Assembly: GCA_002197995.1 (NCBI GenBank)
Contig: NGZR01000004.1
Span: 4,526,001-4,590,000, forward strand
Direction of reading: 5' to 3'
From: Gaeumannomyces sp. JS-464
Lineage: Eukaryota; Ascomycota; Sordariomycetes; Magnaporthales; Magnaporthaceae
Length of the DNA stretch: 64,000 bases
The notes beneath the pieces are model-generated. The model made no database searches and was not told where the DNA came from. It worked only from the letters and a program-made list of their open reading frames with translations. Both the position numbers and the translations under genes were made by a program. Positions 46,027-58,727 of this stretch are shown in pieces. Each line of letters starts with the position of its first letter. Within the stretch, counting starts at the first letter, position 1.

Positions 46027-49000
46027 ACGTTACGCACCCGGAATAAAGAAAACGTAATTGTTATATTGGATAAGCTAAATATAAAAAAGGAAATGTAATT
46101 TTCGAAATCCTTTAGCTTAAAAAAATAATTTACGAATAAATTAGGCTACTAGTTAAGTTTAATAAAAAAAGCTACGAATAATTAAAACGGTTTATTAACT
46201 ACGAACTTTAAACCGTAAGTATAAAAAGCAACGAAAAAAGGTTAAAACGGTAATAAGATTTGGTAATCCACTTTTGCATTTAGCGTTAGCGAGTTACACG
46301 ATTATCCAAAGTGGAAAATAATTAAAACGACTTAATTAATACCGAAAAACGGCTCGCAAATGTTTCGAAAAAATACCACAAATACGAGAAATTGTTTAAG
46401 AAAAACCTAAAAACGGTGCTTCCTAAATATAAACCGTTAAACTTTAAAATTAAGTTTAAACCAAATACGTAATTTAAATATTAAAAGCTATACTAACTTA
46501 GCTTTCGGTAATAAAAGGTATTAAAAAAACAATTAAAAGAAAACTTACAAAAAAAGATATATTAAACCTATTAACTTTTTAATAAAATATAAAATCTTAA
46601 AAAAAAATAAAACAAAGCGAATATGTATTAATTACCGCTTATTAAACGAAGTTATAATTAAAAATCGATATTTTTTGCTTTTTATCGACGAATTGCGGGA
46701 TAAGCTTAGCAAAGCTTAATATTTTACGGTTTTATACTTACGAAAAGCTTATAACTTAATACGGATTAAAAAAGGCTAAAAGTGGTTTACGGCTTTTAAA
46801 ACGAAGTTTGGATATTACAAATTTTTAATAATAACCTTCGAGCTTATTAACGCATTAATTACGTTTTAAAAAATAATTAATTACGTATTACGCAAATACT
46901 TTAACGTTTTCGCTTTCGCATATTTGGATAACATTTTAATTTTTTTAAAACTGATAAAAAAAATATAAGTAGCACGTATATAAAGTGCTTTAAAAGCTGC
47001 TTAGCGCAAAGCTTTTTATTAAATTAAAAAAGTGCGAATAGCACATACAAAAAATCGCTTTTTTAAAGTTTGTTATTATATTAAAACAAATTTGCATAAA
47101 CTTTAAAAAAGTGGAAAAAGTTAAAATGTGGCTTATATTTAAAAACGTTACGAAAATACGAAAATTTTTAAAATTTCCAATCTCCTACCAACGGTTTATC
47201 CGTGGTTATAGCAAAATCGCTATATTATTTATAAACTTTACTAAAAACAACTACCAATTTTATTAGGAAAAATAAAAACAAAAAGCTTTTAAGCAATTAC
47301 GGGACGTCGTAATAAGCGAATTAATATTAACATTTTTAAACCTAAAAAAATCCTTCGAAATCGAAACCGACGCGTCGAATTACACGATTAGTAGCCAATT
47401 TGGGTAACGAAATAACTAAAAACGGTTATACCCGTATGCGTTCTTTTCGCAAAAGTTAAATAAATTTAAATTAAATTACCAAATTTACGATAAAAAACTT
47501 TTAACAATTATCCGAGCATTTAAAAAATGGCAACTATACTTTTATAAAGCTAAGCATTAGGTTATAATATATATAAACTATAAAAACTTAATACATTTTA
47601 CTATTAGCAAAAACCTAAATAAGCGATAAATTCGTTAAAGCGAATTTTTACAAAATTACAATATCCGGATTAAATACCGGAAAAAGTCGGAAAACGGCCG
47701 GGCGAACGCTTTAAGCTAACGGCCGAACCATAAGGTCGTTATACTTAAAAAAACACGAGTAATCCTAACGGAAAAACTAAACGGATTTATAATTCCGGCA
47801 TAAAAGATATTTGATAAAATAATCCGATAAGGAAAAGTTTAAACCTTAAAAAAAATTTAACAAATTTATAACCAATTAGCATATAGCTATTAAAGCGTAA
47901 TTAAAACGTAAAAACGGTTATAATAGCATTATAAGTTCGCAAAAACTTAAGCCAAAGTATAAAACGCGATAAAAAATTGCGAAAGTTGCGTTAAAAACAA
48001 AGCTAATAAGTATAAGCTTTATAAGCTTTTACAACCGTTGTTAACGCCGAGCAAAGCATGGCAAAAAATTATTATAAATTTCGTTATTAAACTTTTTTAA
48101 TTTAAAAAACTGGTAACCGGAGTAAAATACGGCTATATATTGGTAATAGTAAACAAGCTTACTAAATACGCTTTATTTTTACCATATAAAAAAAGTAGCG
48201 ACGTTACGAAGCTAGCGTACGTTTTTATTAAGCACGTAATAGCGAAATACGGTACGCCGAACTATTTAATTACGGATAAAAATAAGCTATTTACGAGCAA
48301 ATTTTAAAAAAAGCTTATAAGCAGGCTAAAAGTAAAGCACTTTTTATTTATAACTTACCACTTTTAAACAAATAAACAAGTAAAGCGAACGAATTGAACC
48401 ATAAAGCAATATTTACGTTACTACGTTAATTACAAATAAAACGATTAAATATAACTACTTTTTATAGCTTAGTTCGCTTATAATAGCTTAATTTATAAAA
48501 ACATAAAAATTATACCGTTTTATGCGAATTACGGGTTTACGCTTACGGTATTAAAAAACTAAGGTAAAAAAAATGCTTTAATAGCGGAAATACAAATAAC
48601 GGAGCTTATTAATTGTATAAACACTTTTAAACAAAACTAAACAATGCTACAGCATCGCATAACTACTTAAATAAACAAAAAAAAATCGAAAACCTAATTT
48701 TTAAAAAGGGAAATAGCGTTTATCTTTTTCGACGCAATGTTAAAACAAAACGATCGAGCGATAAGCTAAATTATAAAAAATTAAAACCTTTTAAAATATT
48801 AAAAAAGGTTTCGAACGTAAATTATAAACTCCAATTACCGCTAATTATAAAATCCCACCCGGTTTTTTATATTTCCTTATTTAAACTAGCGTTATTAAGC
48901 TTTAAAAGCGATAAGTTAATAAAAATCGATTTAAAATAAAAGTACGAAATCGAAAATTTTTTAAATTATAAGTTAAAAAGCAAGCCTAAAAAGTACTTAA

Positions 49001-49200
49001 TTAAATGGAAAAAGTACGGCCACGAAAAAAACACGTAAAAAAAAGGAACCAACTTTATAAACTGTTAAAAACTTTTAAAAAAGTACTAATAAAAACACTT
49101 ATAAAAAAGTTATTAAAAAACAAAAAAACGAACCGCTTACCGCAACCGTTTATACATATACTGGCTATGCCCCGTGCGTATAACCGGCCGTAGCAAAAAA
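46027..49200 (+). pseudogene. Pol of element D, second part: RT, RNase H, integrase, chromodomain
   Basis: RT shows NYRLLNEVIIKNRYFLLFID and AYLDNILIFLK (YLDD with second Asp changed to Asn) near 46630-46950. RNase H follows at about 47340-47560 and integrase at about 47950-48450. The C-terminal chromodomain near 48930-49060 reads KKYLIKWKKYGHEKNT, typical of chromoviruses and thought to guide integration to modified histones. The number of stops leaves no open frame. Confidence 0.82.
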
Positions 49201-49338
49201 AACCTTAGCTTAGCTAAAAATCGAACTTAAAACTTTCGGTTAAAAGGTAAAAAATGTTACTATTACATTACTAGGTTAAAAAAAAGGTACATTTATTAAA
49301 ACCAAATAAAGCAAAAAAGTTTACACCGAACGGTTAGC

Positions 49339-49339
<1 letters not shown>

Positions 49340-49364
<25 letters not shown>
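49340..49364. repeat. A-rich homopolymer in element D
   Basis: A run of more than 20 A follows GGTTAGC. The same tract is found in E (as T on the plus strand, 37525-37552) and A (63786-63804), always beside the tRNA-like cassette. Confidence 0.85.
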
Positions 49365-49369
<5 letters not shown>

Positions 49370-49424
49370 AAAAATAAAAGCTCGATAAGCTCCGGGGCAA
49401 GCCCGAAAATTTATTAACTTTTAC

Positions 49425-49490
49425 AATCGTGTTAAAATTCGAAACCGAAATTTCCGTAAAAAAACTAAAGCTACGCTTAATACGTTATCA
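49425..49490 (-). other. tRNA-like cassette in element D
   Basis: Minus-strand reading has GTAGCTTTAGTTTTTTTACG and a near B box GGTTTCGAATTTT. It is antisense to the host element, downstream of the chromodomain, and next to a poly-A tract at 49340-49362. Confidence 0.5.
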
Positions 49491-49969
49491 AATTAATATC
49501 GCGACGCACCGCGCGTATTATTTTTTCCAGCTATATTCGCTTTTATTTCCGAAAACGGAAAACTTTTTCTTTCGCCTTTTTTAATTTAGCTTTAAATTTA
49601 AAATATTAAAATAACGATATTTTGAAATTTAAAAAAAGAAAGCTTTAAAACGTCGCATTTTAAACGATTAATTCGAAAACATTCCACGCATCGAAACGAG
49701 TTTTAAAAAAAAGCTTTACACATTTTACGTTTTAAAACTTCGTAATAGTACGAATAAAAAAGCATTTCGTAGTAATTAAAAAGATAGCCGTTAAAAACTC
49801 CTTATAATTAACGGTTTTTTTTCGCAAAAAAACGTTTTCGCATTTAACCGGACATTTTATTAAAATGGAAAAAAATAAAAAAAGGTAAAAAAATAAAGTA
49901 CTTATTATTAACAAAAAGCGGGGCGATAAAACGTAGTTAAAAAAATTTAGCTTAAAAAGGGAAACCTAA

Positions 49970-49982
49970 TGTTACGACTAGC
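49970..49982 (+). repeat. First 13 bases of the 3' LTR of element D
   Basis: TGTTACGACTAGC follows the polypurine stretch AAAAAGGGAAACC and is immediately followed by a second LTR start. The last five bases, CTAGC, are the expected left target duplication of A. Confidence 0.75.
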
Positions 49983-50430
49983 TGTTACGACCAGCATGCA
50001 AGCTTTCGGGATAGCAAAGCAAAAAAGGGTTCCAAAGTGGTACTTCCGCCCCGCCCTGGTTACGTAAAGTTACGTAAACCAAAAGGGATTTATAAATTTA
50101 TAACAAAACAATAAATCCAAAAAAGGATTTGTAAATTTATAACAAAGCAACAAATCCAAAAGGGATTTGTAAATCTATAACAAAGCTATAAATCCAACTT
50201 AGCATAAAGCAAAAAGCAGCGTATATATAAAAAATGGATTTCCTATTATTTTAGGTAGTTTTAACTAAGGCTTCGGCATTAATTAACCTAAATTAGCTCC
50301 TAAACATCCCCTAAAGCAAGCAATTAAATTGTTTTTTTAAATTACGTATTCTTTTATTAACCAAATTAAAAATACTATCTTTTCCACTTTTAAAATGCCC
50401 TACCTTAAAAGCAAACCCTTAATTGTAACA
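49983..50430 (+). repeat. 5' LTR of element A
   Basis: 448 bp, TGTTACGACCAGC to AATTGTAACA, with three short direct repeats around AAAGGGATTTGTAAAT. About 40 bp longer than the LTR of D because of an additional repeat unit. Confidence 0.88.
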
Positions 50431-50439
50431 TTTTAACTG

Positions 50440-51547
50440 ATTTTATTTAGTATTTCGTTAAAAGGAGGATAACGCAATTATAACAAGCAGTAATAAGCAG
50501 CCTAAAAAGGAAAAAACTACGGTTTTCACTTTTAACGGTGTTAAATACAACCTCGATAAAGCAGTTAACACGGCCAACCTTTTTAAACTTATAACGGTTA
50601 AAATCGGCAAAGGCTAAAACGAGGTAAAACAGCTTATTGCGAAGCTAGCAACCTTTAAAACACTTATCGCAATCTAAACGTACAAATTCCCGTCCCCGGA
50701 CTTTTACGAAAGGAAAAACGGCAAGCTTAAAACGTTTTTCACTAAATGCAAAAGCTATTTTAAGTTTTACGAATAGCAATTCGTAAGTGAGGAATAAAAG
50801 GTTACTTACGCTGCTATTAAACTAAACGGCAAAGTAAAAAAATGGTTCCAGCTTATTTGGAGCGATTATTTTAAAAAGTACGAAGGTAGCTAAAAAGCTA
50901 TTAAACTTATTTTCGCCAGCTTTAAAACCTTCGGGGAAAAGGTCGGAAAGGTGTTTAAAATAATCGACGAAACCCGAATCGCTTAAAAAAAACCTACTGG
51001 CTTTTAAATAGCGAAAGCTTATAACCAAATACGCAACGAACTTTTAACGAATTAATACTAAGCTTAGCTAAAATAACGCTACGTTTACTACACAACGGAT
51101 TGCGCGAAAACGTAAAAAATAAATTCGCAAAACAAAATCGCCCAAAGTTTTTCACGAATTACGTTAAAAACGCGGTTCGTATTAGCAATAAACTATACGA
51201 ACGATAATAAAAAAAAAAGGATATGGTTTTAAAAGTGTAGCATAAAATAATAAAGCCAATTAAAAAAAGGCCAAATAGCAACCTATTACGGCTTATAAAA
51301 CGCACCTAAGCTTTATAAACCTTAATGCGAAAGCCGTTTACCAGTAATAAAAGCAATAAAAAAAGCAAAAATAAAACCCGAAAAATAAAAAGTGTTTTAA
51401 ATACGGCCAAACTAGCTATATAAAAGCTAATTGCTTTTAACGGAATAATAACCGCCAAATAGCGAACTTTTAACGAGCGTAAAAAAACCCGATACGGAAA
51501 AGGCTATATTTTAAAAAAGCGTTTAACTGGATACGTTATTACGATAA
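50440..51547 (+). pseudogene. Gag of element A, RIP-degraded
   Basis: Frames with stops read FTFNGVKYNLDKAVNTANLF, FYERKNGKLKTFFTKCKSYF and KVKKWFQLIWSDYFKKYEGS, a Gypsy gag core. A knuckle remnant at about 51390-51440 follows. The sequence stops at the GATAA target duplication of B. Confidence 0.78.
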
Positions 51548-52037
51548 TATTACAAACAAGCTTTTGCTTTTAAGGTAAAACACTTAGGAAAAGTGCTAAA
51601 ATAGTACGCTGGTTAAAGGGTTTTAAAAGGACTAAGTAACTTAGCGACAATAGTTTAATTGCTTGCCTAAGGGGGTGCTTTAAAGCTAACTTAGGTTAAC
51701 TAATGCCGAAACCTTAGTTTAAACTATTTAAAATGGTAGGAAACCTCCTTTTTTTATACTCGTAGTTTTTATATAGCAATCGTTCTTAATTTGTAATTTT
51801 TGGCAAATTACAAATCACTTTCCTTGCGATTTGTGATTTTTGGCGGATTACAAATCACTTTTTCCTATAATTTGTGATTTTTGGCAAATTACAAATCACT
51901 TTCGGCTTAGGTAACCTGGTTACGTAACAAAGGGAAAAGGGCTCCGGGCGTGGTCGTGCCCCGCTCGGGGTCCGCAGTGCTTTAAACCACCGTTCCCTCC
52001 TTTTCCCCGCTTTTTATCCCTGTATTTGGTCGTAACA
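51548..52037 (-). repeat. 3' LTR of element B
   Basis: 490 bp, TATTACAAAC to GTCGTAACA (plus strand). Holds three successive palindromes at 51787-51898, each with a TTTGTRATTTTTGGC arm and its partner GGATTACAAAT. Confidence 0.9.
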
Positions 52038-52399
52038 TTAGGTTTTCCCTTTTAAGCCAAATCCTTTTAGCTATAACTGCTGCCCTTTTTTTTTGTTAAT
52101 GGTAAATACTTTTTTTCCTTACCTTTTCCCATCCCCTTTTCCGGCTAACAAAATGTTTGGTTAAATGCAAAAAAAGAAATCCTCCGTGGTTAGTGCTTTA
52201 ACTTTCCGTCGTAAAAACCTTTTAGCTTTTATCTTTACATTTGCTGTCTTAATGCTTTTTTGTTCCTACTATTTCGAAGTTTTAAAATAGGAAAAGTGTT
52301 TCGCTTTACTTTAGGATTTTTTTCGTTATATAAAATGCTTGCGTTTTAACCAAACGGATTACGATATCCTAGGTTTTTCCTTTAAAAAGCTTTGTTAAA

Positions 52400-55300
52400 T
52401 TTCCGCTTAATATTCCAAGCTAAATTTAAAATTGGAAGCGGCGATGGAAAAGGTTATACGTTTGCAAAAACAATAGCGTATATAGAACGAAAAAAAAATG
52501 CGCGCGATCCGGCGCGGTATTAACTCCGTGGAGGAGCTGGAGCGTGTTAAGCGGGAGGAGGCCGAAAAGGCGGGCGCGCCGGCTTTTTTTAAGCCTTTTA
52601 ACCTGCCAGCTCCTAAATTCCCTCCGCTATCCCCGAGCTGGGCCAATCTTATGGTTAACCCGGACCTCGACCTTTTAGCTTTGCTTCGAACTGGTAAGTT
52701 TACTTTAATGCGGGTGTTCCGAATCGAAGTCCGAATTCCGGCATAAGGGTTAACTTTTTTTTTAGGGCCTTTCGCTAGTATTCCTCCAAAGTTTCCAGCG
52801 CTTTTTTAAAATTGGCTTCCTTTTCCTAAATGCTTTTTTCGATTTCGTACCCTACCTATTTAACCAAGTAATGCTTAGTTCCATCGATTATATCCTCGCC
52901 CAGGATTTTTTCGATTTCGTATTTTTATTTTGCGTTAATTTCCATTAACTCGTTGCTTTTAAAGCCCGGCAAGGCTAGTTCGAATAAAAAAACGTGAAAA
53001 ACCGGGTAGGATTTTATGGTTAATGGTAATCGAAATTCGTAATTAACGTTCGAAATTTTTTTTAGCATTTTAAAAGGTTCTAGTTTTTTATGGTTTAGCT
53101 TATCGTTTGGTCGTTTTGTTTTAATATTGCGTCGAAAAAGATAAACGCTATCCCTTTTTTTAAAGGTTAGTTTTTCGATTTTTTTTTTATTTGCTTAGGT
53201 GGATATGTTTTATCGTAATTTTTCGAGCTTTTCCTGGAATTGTTTATGTAATTTGGTAAGCTTTTTTATTTGTATTCCTGCTGCAAAAGCGTGCTTTCCC
53301 GCTTTGGGTTTTTTATACGCCGTAAGTATAAACCCGTAGCTTGCGTAAAACGGTGTGGTTTTTATGCTTTCGTATATTAAATTGTTATACGCGAACTGCG
53401 TTATAAAAAGTAGTTATACCCAGTTATTTTGTTTGTAATTAACGTAATGCCGTAAATATTGTTTTATGGTTTGGTTCGTCCGTTTTATTTGTTTATTTGT
53501 TTGCGAATAATAGGCAGTTAATAAAAAGTGCTTTGCTTTTAAACTAGCCGTAAGTTTTTTCCAAAACTTGTTTGTAAATAGTTTGTTTTTATCCGTAATT
53601 AAACGGTTTAGCGTTTCGTATTCCGCTATTACGTTTTTAATAAAAGTATATACCAACTTTTTAGCATTACTGCTTTTTTTATAAAGTAAAAATAAAGCGT
53701 ATTTGGTAAACCTATTTATTATTATTAGGATATTATCGTATTGGACATTTGTTAAAAGCTTTTTCGATTTAAAAAGTTTAATAACAAAATTTATAATAAC
53801 TTTTTGCCATGCTTTATCGGGCGCCGGCAAAAACTGCAATAGCCCGTAAGGTTTATATTTGCTGGCTTTTTTTTCGCATAGCTTTTACAATTTTTAATTG
53901 CTTTTTATACTTTAGCGCGGGTTTTTATAAACTCGTAGTGCTACCGAAAGCGTTTCCAAGTTTTAGTTACTTTTTAATGTTTATAAGCCAGTTGTTCGTA
54001 AATTTATAAGATTTTTTTAAAAGTTTATTTTTTTTATTTTTTTATTTTAGCTAGCGTCCGCTAAACCGGAACTAAGGATTTATTAAATCCTTACGTTAAA
54101 ATTACACGAGTTTATTTTGGTATATTAACCTCGTGTTTAATCGGTGGCTAAAAGCATTCGCTTTGCCGTTTTCCGATTTTTCCGATATTCGATCCGAATA
54201 TTATAGTTTTGGAAAAACTCGCTTTACCGGATTTATCTTTATTTAAGTTTTTGCTCGTAGTAAAATGTAATAATTTCTATAATTAATGTACATTACGATT
54301 TAATGGTTTGCTTTGTACAAATACGGGCGTTATTTTTCGAAAGCTCGGATAATTGCGAAAAGTTTTTTATCGTGGATTTGGTAATTTAACTTAAGTCCGT
54401 TAAGTTTTTGCGAAAAGAAAATACACGGGTGCAGCTTTTTTTAGTCGTTTTATTATCCGAGTTGCTTTTCGATCGCATAATTCGACGCGTTAATTTCGAT
54501 TTCGAATGGTTTTTTTAGGTTTAGCAGTACTAGTATTAGCTTTTATACTATTGCGTTTCGTAGCATTTTAAAAGCTTTTTATTTTTATTTCCCTTAATAA
54601 AACTAGGTGTTATTTTTAGTAAAATTTGTAAATAGTGCTGCCTTTTTACTGCATTTTTGGATAAACCTTTTATAAAAGTTTACAAAATTAAAAAACCCTC
54701 GTATTTCTTTAACGTTTTTAAATACGAGCTAGTTTTTTACTTTTTCGACTTTTTTAAGGTTTATTGCAATTTATCCTAATGTAATTACGAATTTTAAAAA
54801 TGTTACTTTTTTAGTATGCCATACGCATTTTTTTGGCTTAACCAAAAGCTTTACGTCGAGCAGTTTTTAAAGCACTTTATAAACGTATTCCTTATGTTTT
54901 TCCATTACTTTTAAAAAGATTAAAATGTTATCCAAATACGCGAGTACGAAAACCTTAAAATGTTCGCGCAATACGTGGTCGATTATTTTTTAAAACATAG
55001 CTAACGCATTAGTAAAACCGAAAGTTATTACCAGAAATTCGTAATACCCGAATTTTATTTTAAAAGCCGTTAACCATTTTTGGCTTTTTTTAATCCGTAA
55101 TAAGCTATAAGCTTTACGTAGGTTTTAAAACCGTAAAATACTAGGCTTTCCCGAGCATATCCCTAAGCTCGTTAATAAAAAGCAAAGGATATCGATTTTT
55201 TATAATAACCTCGTTTAATAAGCGGTAATCGATATATATTCGATCCGTCCCATTTTTTTTAGGCTTCCAAAAAATCCCGTATTTTACTAGCGAATTGGAA

Positions 55301-57170
55301 AAACGGATAAGTCCTTTTCGTAAATCTTTTTCCAGCTATTTTTTTAACACCTCCTATTATTAAAGGCTAAGTTAATACAGCTTTTGGTATTTAAATTATG
55401 CTTTTGGTTTAAGTTTAATTTTAAAGTTAAACGGCTTATATTTCGGGAATCCGGTTATTAAGGTTTTTTTAAATAACTTTTAATACTTGTGGTACTTTTT
55501 TAAAACGTTTTTTATTTAAGCGACGAGTTTCGCTCGTTCGTTTTGGTCGATATCGCTGCTAAATAATCGCGATTTTATCGCTGTTAACTTTTTAAACTAA
55601 TTGCTTTATCCTGCTACCGTCGTGGCTGCTTTTGGTAATGTCGTTCGCGTATTATTCGGGGCTCGTAGCTTTTAAACTTCCTCGGTTGCTAGTAGCTTTT
55701 CCTATTAAATTTAGCCGGTGGTCCAATTTATTTGTGGGTTATACTTTTTAAACTAAGGGATTTTTAAAATCACATTTACCCTTTTTATATTTATAACGTC
55801 CAAAATTATTCGAAAATTTTTTCGTTAGTATCGAAATTTAAAATAATCGGTTTTTTTATCGATAAAACTATTATTAAACGTAATTGGTTTTTTTTTTACA
55901 GTTTTTAAGTTATACGGTTTTTATTTTTTTTATATTGGAATACCGTACCTTTTCGCTGTTTTTAGCGAAAGGTAATTGCTTTAGGCCCCGCTATCGATTA
56001 AAACGTTTAGCTTTTTTCCTTTATACAATAGCACAACTATTAAATGTTAATATTAATCGATATTTGTAACGGCTAAAGTTTTCGTTCGTTATTATGCTTT
56101 ACGCCGTGCTTTTATTTCGGGTAAATTTTTTAGTTTTTTGCTTTTTAAAATGCTTTTCCCTTATTTGCAGGCATTCCGAACCGGGTAAACCCGTCGGTTT
56201 AAACTTTTGCTTTTTTTTCCATATGTACTTTGCATTTTAGCTTCCCGCAATTATAGTATGTTAAGACTTTTAATATGCATAGCATAAGGTACTTTAATAA
56301 CGGCGCGAAAATGGCGGTGGTTTATCGGAAATCCACCGTTTTAAACTTCCATTTTGGAAATTGCCAATTTTGCTTTAAATGCTTAACCGGCCTTTTACCA
56401 TTTTTTTTAAAAAAAAAGTCGACTTTTAATTTGGTTGCTAAATGCTATTAGCACTTATTTTATATGCATTTTGCTTAAAAAAATTCGATATATCCTGTTA
56501 AATTAAAATTTAAATTTAGGTAATCGAGCGGATGTCCTTCCGTATCCCGTTAATTTACTTCCGAAGCCCCGTCGTAAGGTTCCCCGTAATACGTTACGGT
56601 TTAATCATCCGGAACCAGTTTAAAAACTAGCCATCGTCGTTATAAGCCGGTTTTTTACGCATTACCCTTCCAAATGGTTTAGGCTGGTTTTAAAACTATT
56701 GGTCGTTTTTGGAAAACCTTAGCGAAGTGTATGCTTTGCTAACGTTAAACGTTCGAATTATTTAGCTAAGGTTTGGTTTTTTTTCGTAGCTTTTTACGAA
56801 GTGAGTTTAGCCCAGCGGCTCGCGGTTAACCTCGTCGTTTATATGTAAAGAAATCCCTTTTTTATTGCTAATCTCGCCAGGCAAAGCCTCGTACCCCTTT
56901 TTAAATGCCGAACTGTTTAACTTTTACCTTATTCCCTTAATTTCGGCAGCGATCCGGGCGACGTTGTTTTTTTTTTCCTCGAACTTTGTAGGTCCGCATA
57001 TAACGTGCTGCTTACCCTCGTTGTCGTATTCGAGCTTAATAGGGCTTTTGCTAGGTTTTTTACGCATTATAGCCAGCCTTTTTTAAAAGGACTATCCTAA
57101 TGCGTTTTTATTAAACTAGTGCTTCGGGCACGAGTTTTTATAATAAAAAGTTCAATTAAACGCTGCCCCG
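52400..57170 (-). pseudogene. Pol of element B: protease, RT, RNase H, integrase, chromodomain
   Basis: The best-preserved part is the integrase core at 53414-53839, open for 141 codons: KAWQKVIINFVIKLFKSKKL, DNILIIINRFTKYALFL, AEYETLNRLITDKNKLFTNK and LTAYYSQTNKQIKRTNQTIK. The chromodomain remnant is near 52790-52900 (HYLVK, then GYEIEKSI). A Ser/Arg-rich extension lies at 52407-52646. RT remnants with YLDNILIF occur near 54920. Stops elsewhere make it inactive. Confidence 0.85.
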
Positions 57171-57179
57171 GGGCATAAG

Positions 57180-58225
57180 TTGTCGTCTTTCCTATTTTCC
57201 GTTTTCCGGGTTACCGCTGTTTGGCGTTTATTGCATTGCGGGCAGTTTTTCTTTATATGGCCCAACTGGCCACATTTAAAGCATTTCCCATTTTTGGGAT
57301 CCTAAAACCGGACTTTTTTTTGGTATATAACTCCCGCATTAAGGTTTATAGGTTTAAAGTGTATTTTTAACGCTATTAATTATTACTGCCTAGCTTTTTT
57401 CTGGTTGGCTTTGCTTTGCACCACAGTTTTAAGTTATTAGCCCTTTTTTTCCAGCTTTCGTTCGTACAGCTTATCGCTAATCCTAACGGCCGTAATAACG
57501 TATTCGGCGAAGGCTTTTAGTCGTTTAACTTTAGCCATTTCGTTTTTTACATCGTTTTGTAAGCTACTATAAAAGTAGGTAATTTTGGTTTGCTTAATTT
57601 AATCGAATTTATTAACGAGTCGCTGGAATTTTAAAACGTAAATCGACGTTGCTCCTTTTTGTCGAAGCTAAAATAGCTTTTTTTCGGCCACTTTTTTTTC
57701 GTCGATTTGCCCGAACATTTTGGCGATTTTTTCTCCGAACCGGTTAAAACTAGCAAATACGACCTTTATGTTTTCGCTGGATTTATTATATCCTTTTAGG
57801 TAATCCGCCCACATAAGTTCGAACCAGTTTTTAACTTTACTATTTAAACGCGTAACGGCGTAAGCAATCTTTTGTTTTTTTCGTTCGAAATAGGCTTGGT
57901 AAAACAGGAAATACCTTTTGCATTTAGTAAAAAAAGTTTTTAGCTTTCTTTTTTTCCTATCGTATTTGTTAAATGTAGGGAATTTATACGTAAGCACCGT
58001 AGGTTTCGGCTAACCGCCGATTCCGGTCGCTTTGGCTTCGGTTTCGGCTAGCTTGTTTTTACTTTGCTATAATTCCTTAATTACAAGCTAAAAAAGGCTA
58101 AAGGTATTGGCGGTGGTGTAAGTTACGCCACCGTAATCGAAATTAGCCGTAAGCGCTGTTTTGCTAGCTCCTAAAGTCGTTATTGTCGTACTGTTCGTAC
58201 TTCCGGTAAATGTTAAACAAAATTA
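57180..58225 (-). pseudogene. Gag of element B with intact-looking zinc knuckle
   Basis: A 109-codon open stretch (57668-57997) reads FPTFNKYDRKKRKLKTFFTK and VKNWFELMWADYLKGY, the Gypsy gag core. Near 57240-57300 the knuckle CFKCGQLGHIKKNC keeps all four ligands (C-x2-C-x4-H-x4-C). Other parts contain stops. Confidence 0.8.
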
Positions 58226-58232
58226 GTTAAAA

Positions 58233-58722
58233 TGTTACAAACAAGCTTTTGCTTTTAAAGTAGGACATTTAAAAAAAGTGCTGGAATAATACGCTAGTTA
58301 AAGGGTTTTAAAAGGACTGGGTAATTTGGCGATAATAGTTTAATTGCTTGCCTAAAAGGGTGCTTTAAAGCTAACTTAGGTTAACTAATGTCGAAACCTT
58401 AGTTTAAACTATTTAAAATGGTAGGAAACCTTTTTTTTTTATACTCGTAGTTTTTATGTGGCAATCGTTTTTAATTTGTAATTTTTGGCAAATTACAAAT
58501 CATTTTCCTTGCGATTTGTGATTTTTGGCGGATTACAAATTACTTTTTCCTGTAATTTGTAATTTTTGGCAAATTACAAATTACTTCCGGCTTAGGTAAC
58601 CTGGTTACGTGATAGGGGGAAAAGGGCTCCGGGCGTAGTTATGCCCCGCTCGGGGTTCGCAATGCTTTAGGCTACCGTTCCCTCCCTTTCCCCGCTTTTT
58701 ATCCCTGTGTTTAGTCGTAACA
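58233..58722 (-). repeat. 5' LTR of element B
   Basis: 490 bp, TGTTACAAAC to GTCGTAACA (plus strand). Direct repeat of 51548-52037 with mostly transition differences; the triple palindrome lies at about 58472-58586. Confidence 0.9.
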
Positions 58723-58727
58723 GATAA

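Larger units (their letters stand above)
26787..49982 (+). mobile_element. Chromovirus (Ty3/Gypsy) copy D, host of nested insertions
   Basis: D starts with an LTR at 26787 (TGTTACGACCAGC) and reads gag and protease until 29227, where element C is inserted. It resumes at 35919-36300, is interrupted by copy E, then resumes at 46027 with RT, RNase H, integrase and a chromodomain up to about 49100. A polypurine stretch and the first 13 bases of the 3' LTR (49970-49982) follow, and there copy A is inserted, so the rest of the 3' LTR must lie beyond the window. Every coding part is full of RIP-type stops. Confidence 0.85.
51548..58722 (-). mobile_element. Chromovirus element B inserted in A, opposite orientation
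   Basis: 7175 bp with two 490-bp LTRs and a perfect 5-bp target duplication GATAA (51543-51547 and 58723-58727). Host sequence resumes exactly after it. It is a second chromovirus family: same layout and related gag and pol, but a distinct LTR. Some stretches are still open for over 100 codons, so decay is less complete than in D or E. Confidence 0.93.
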
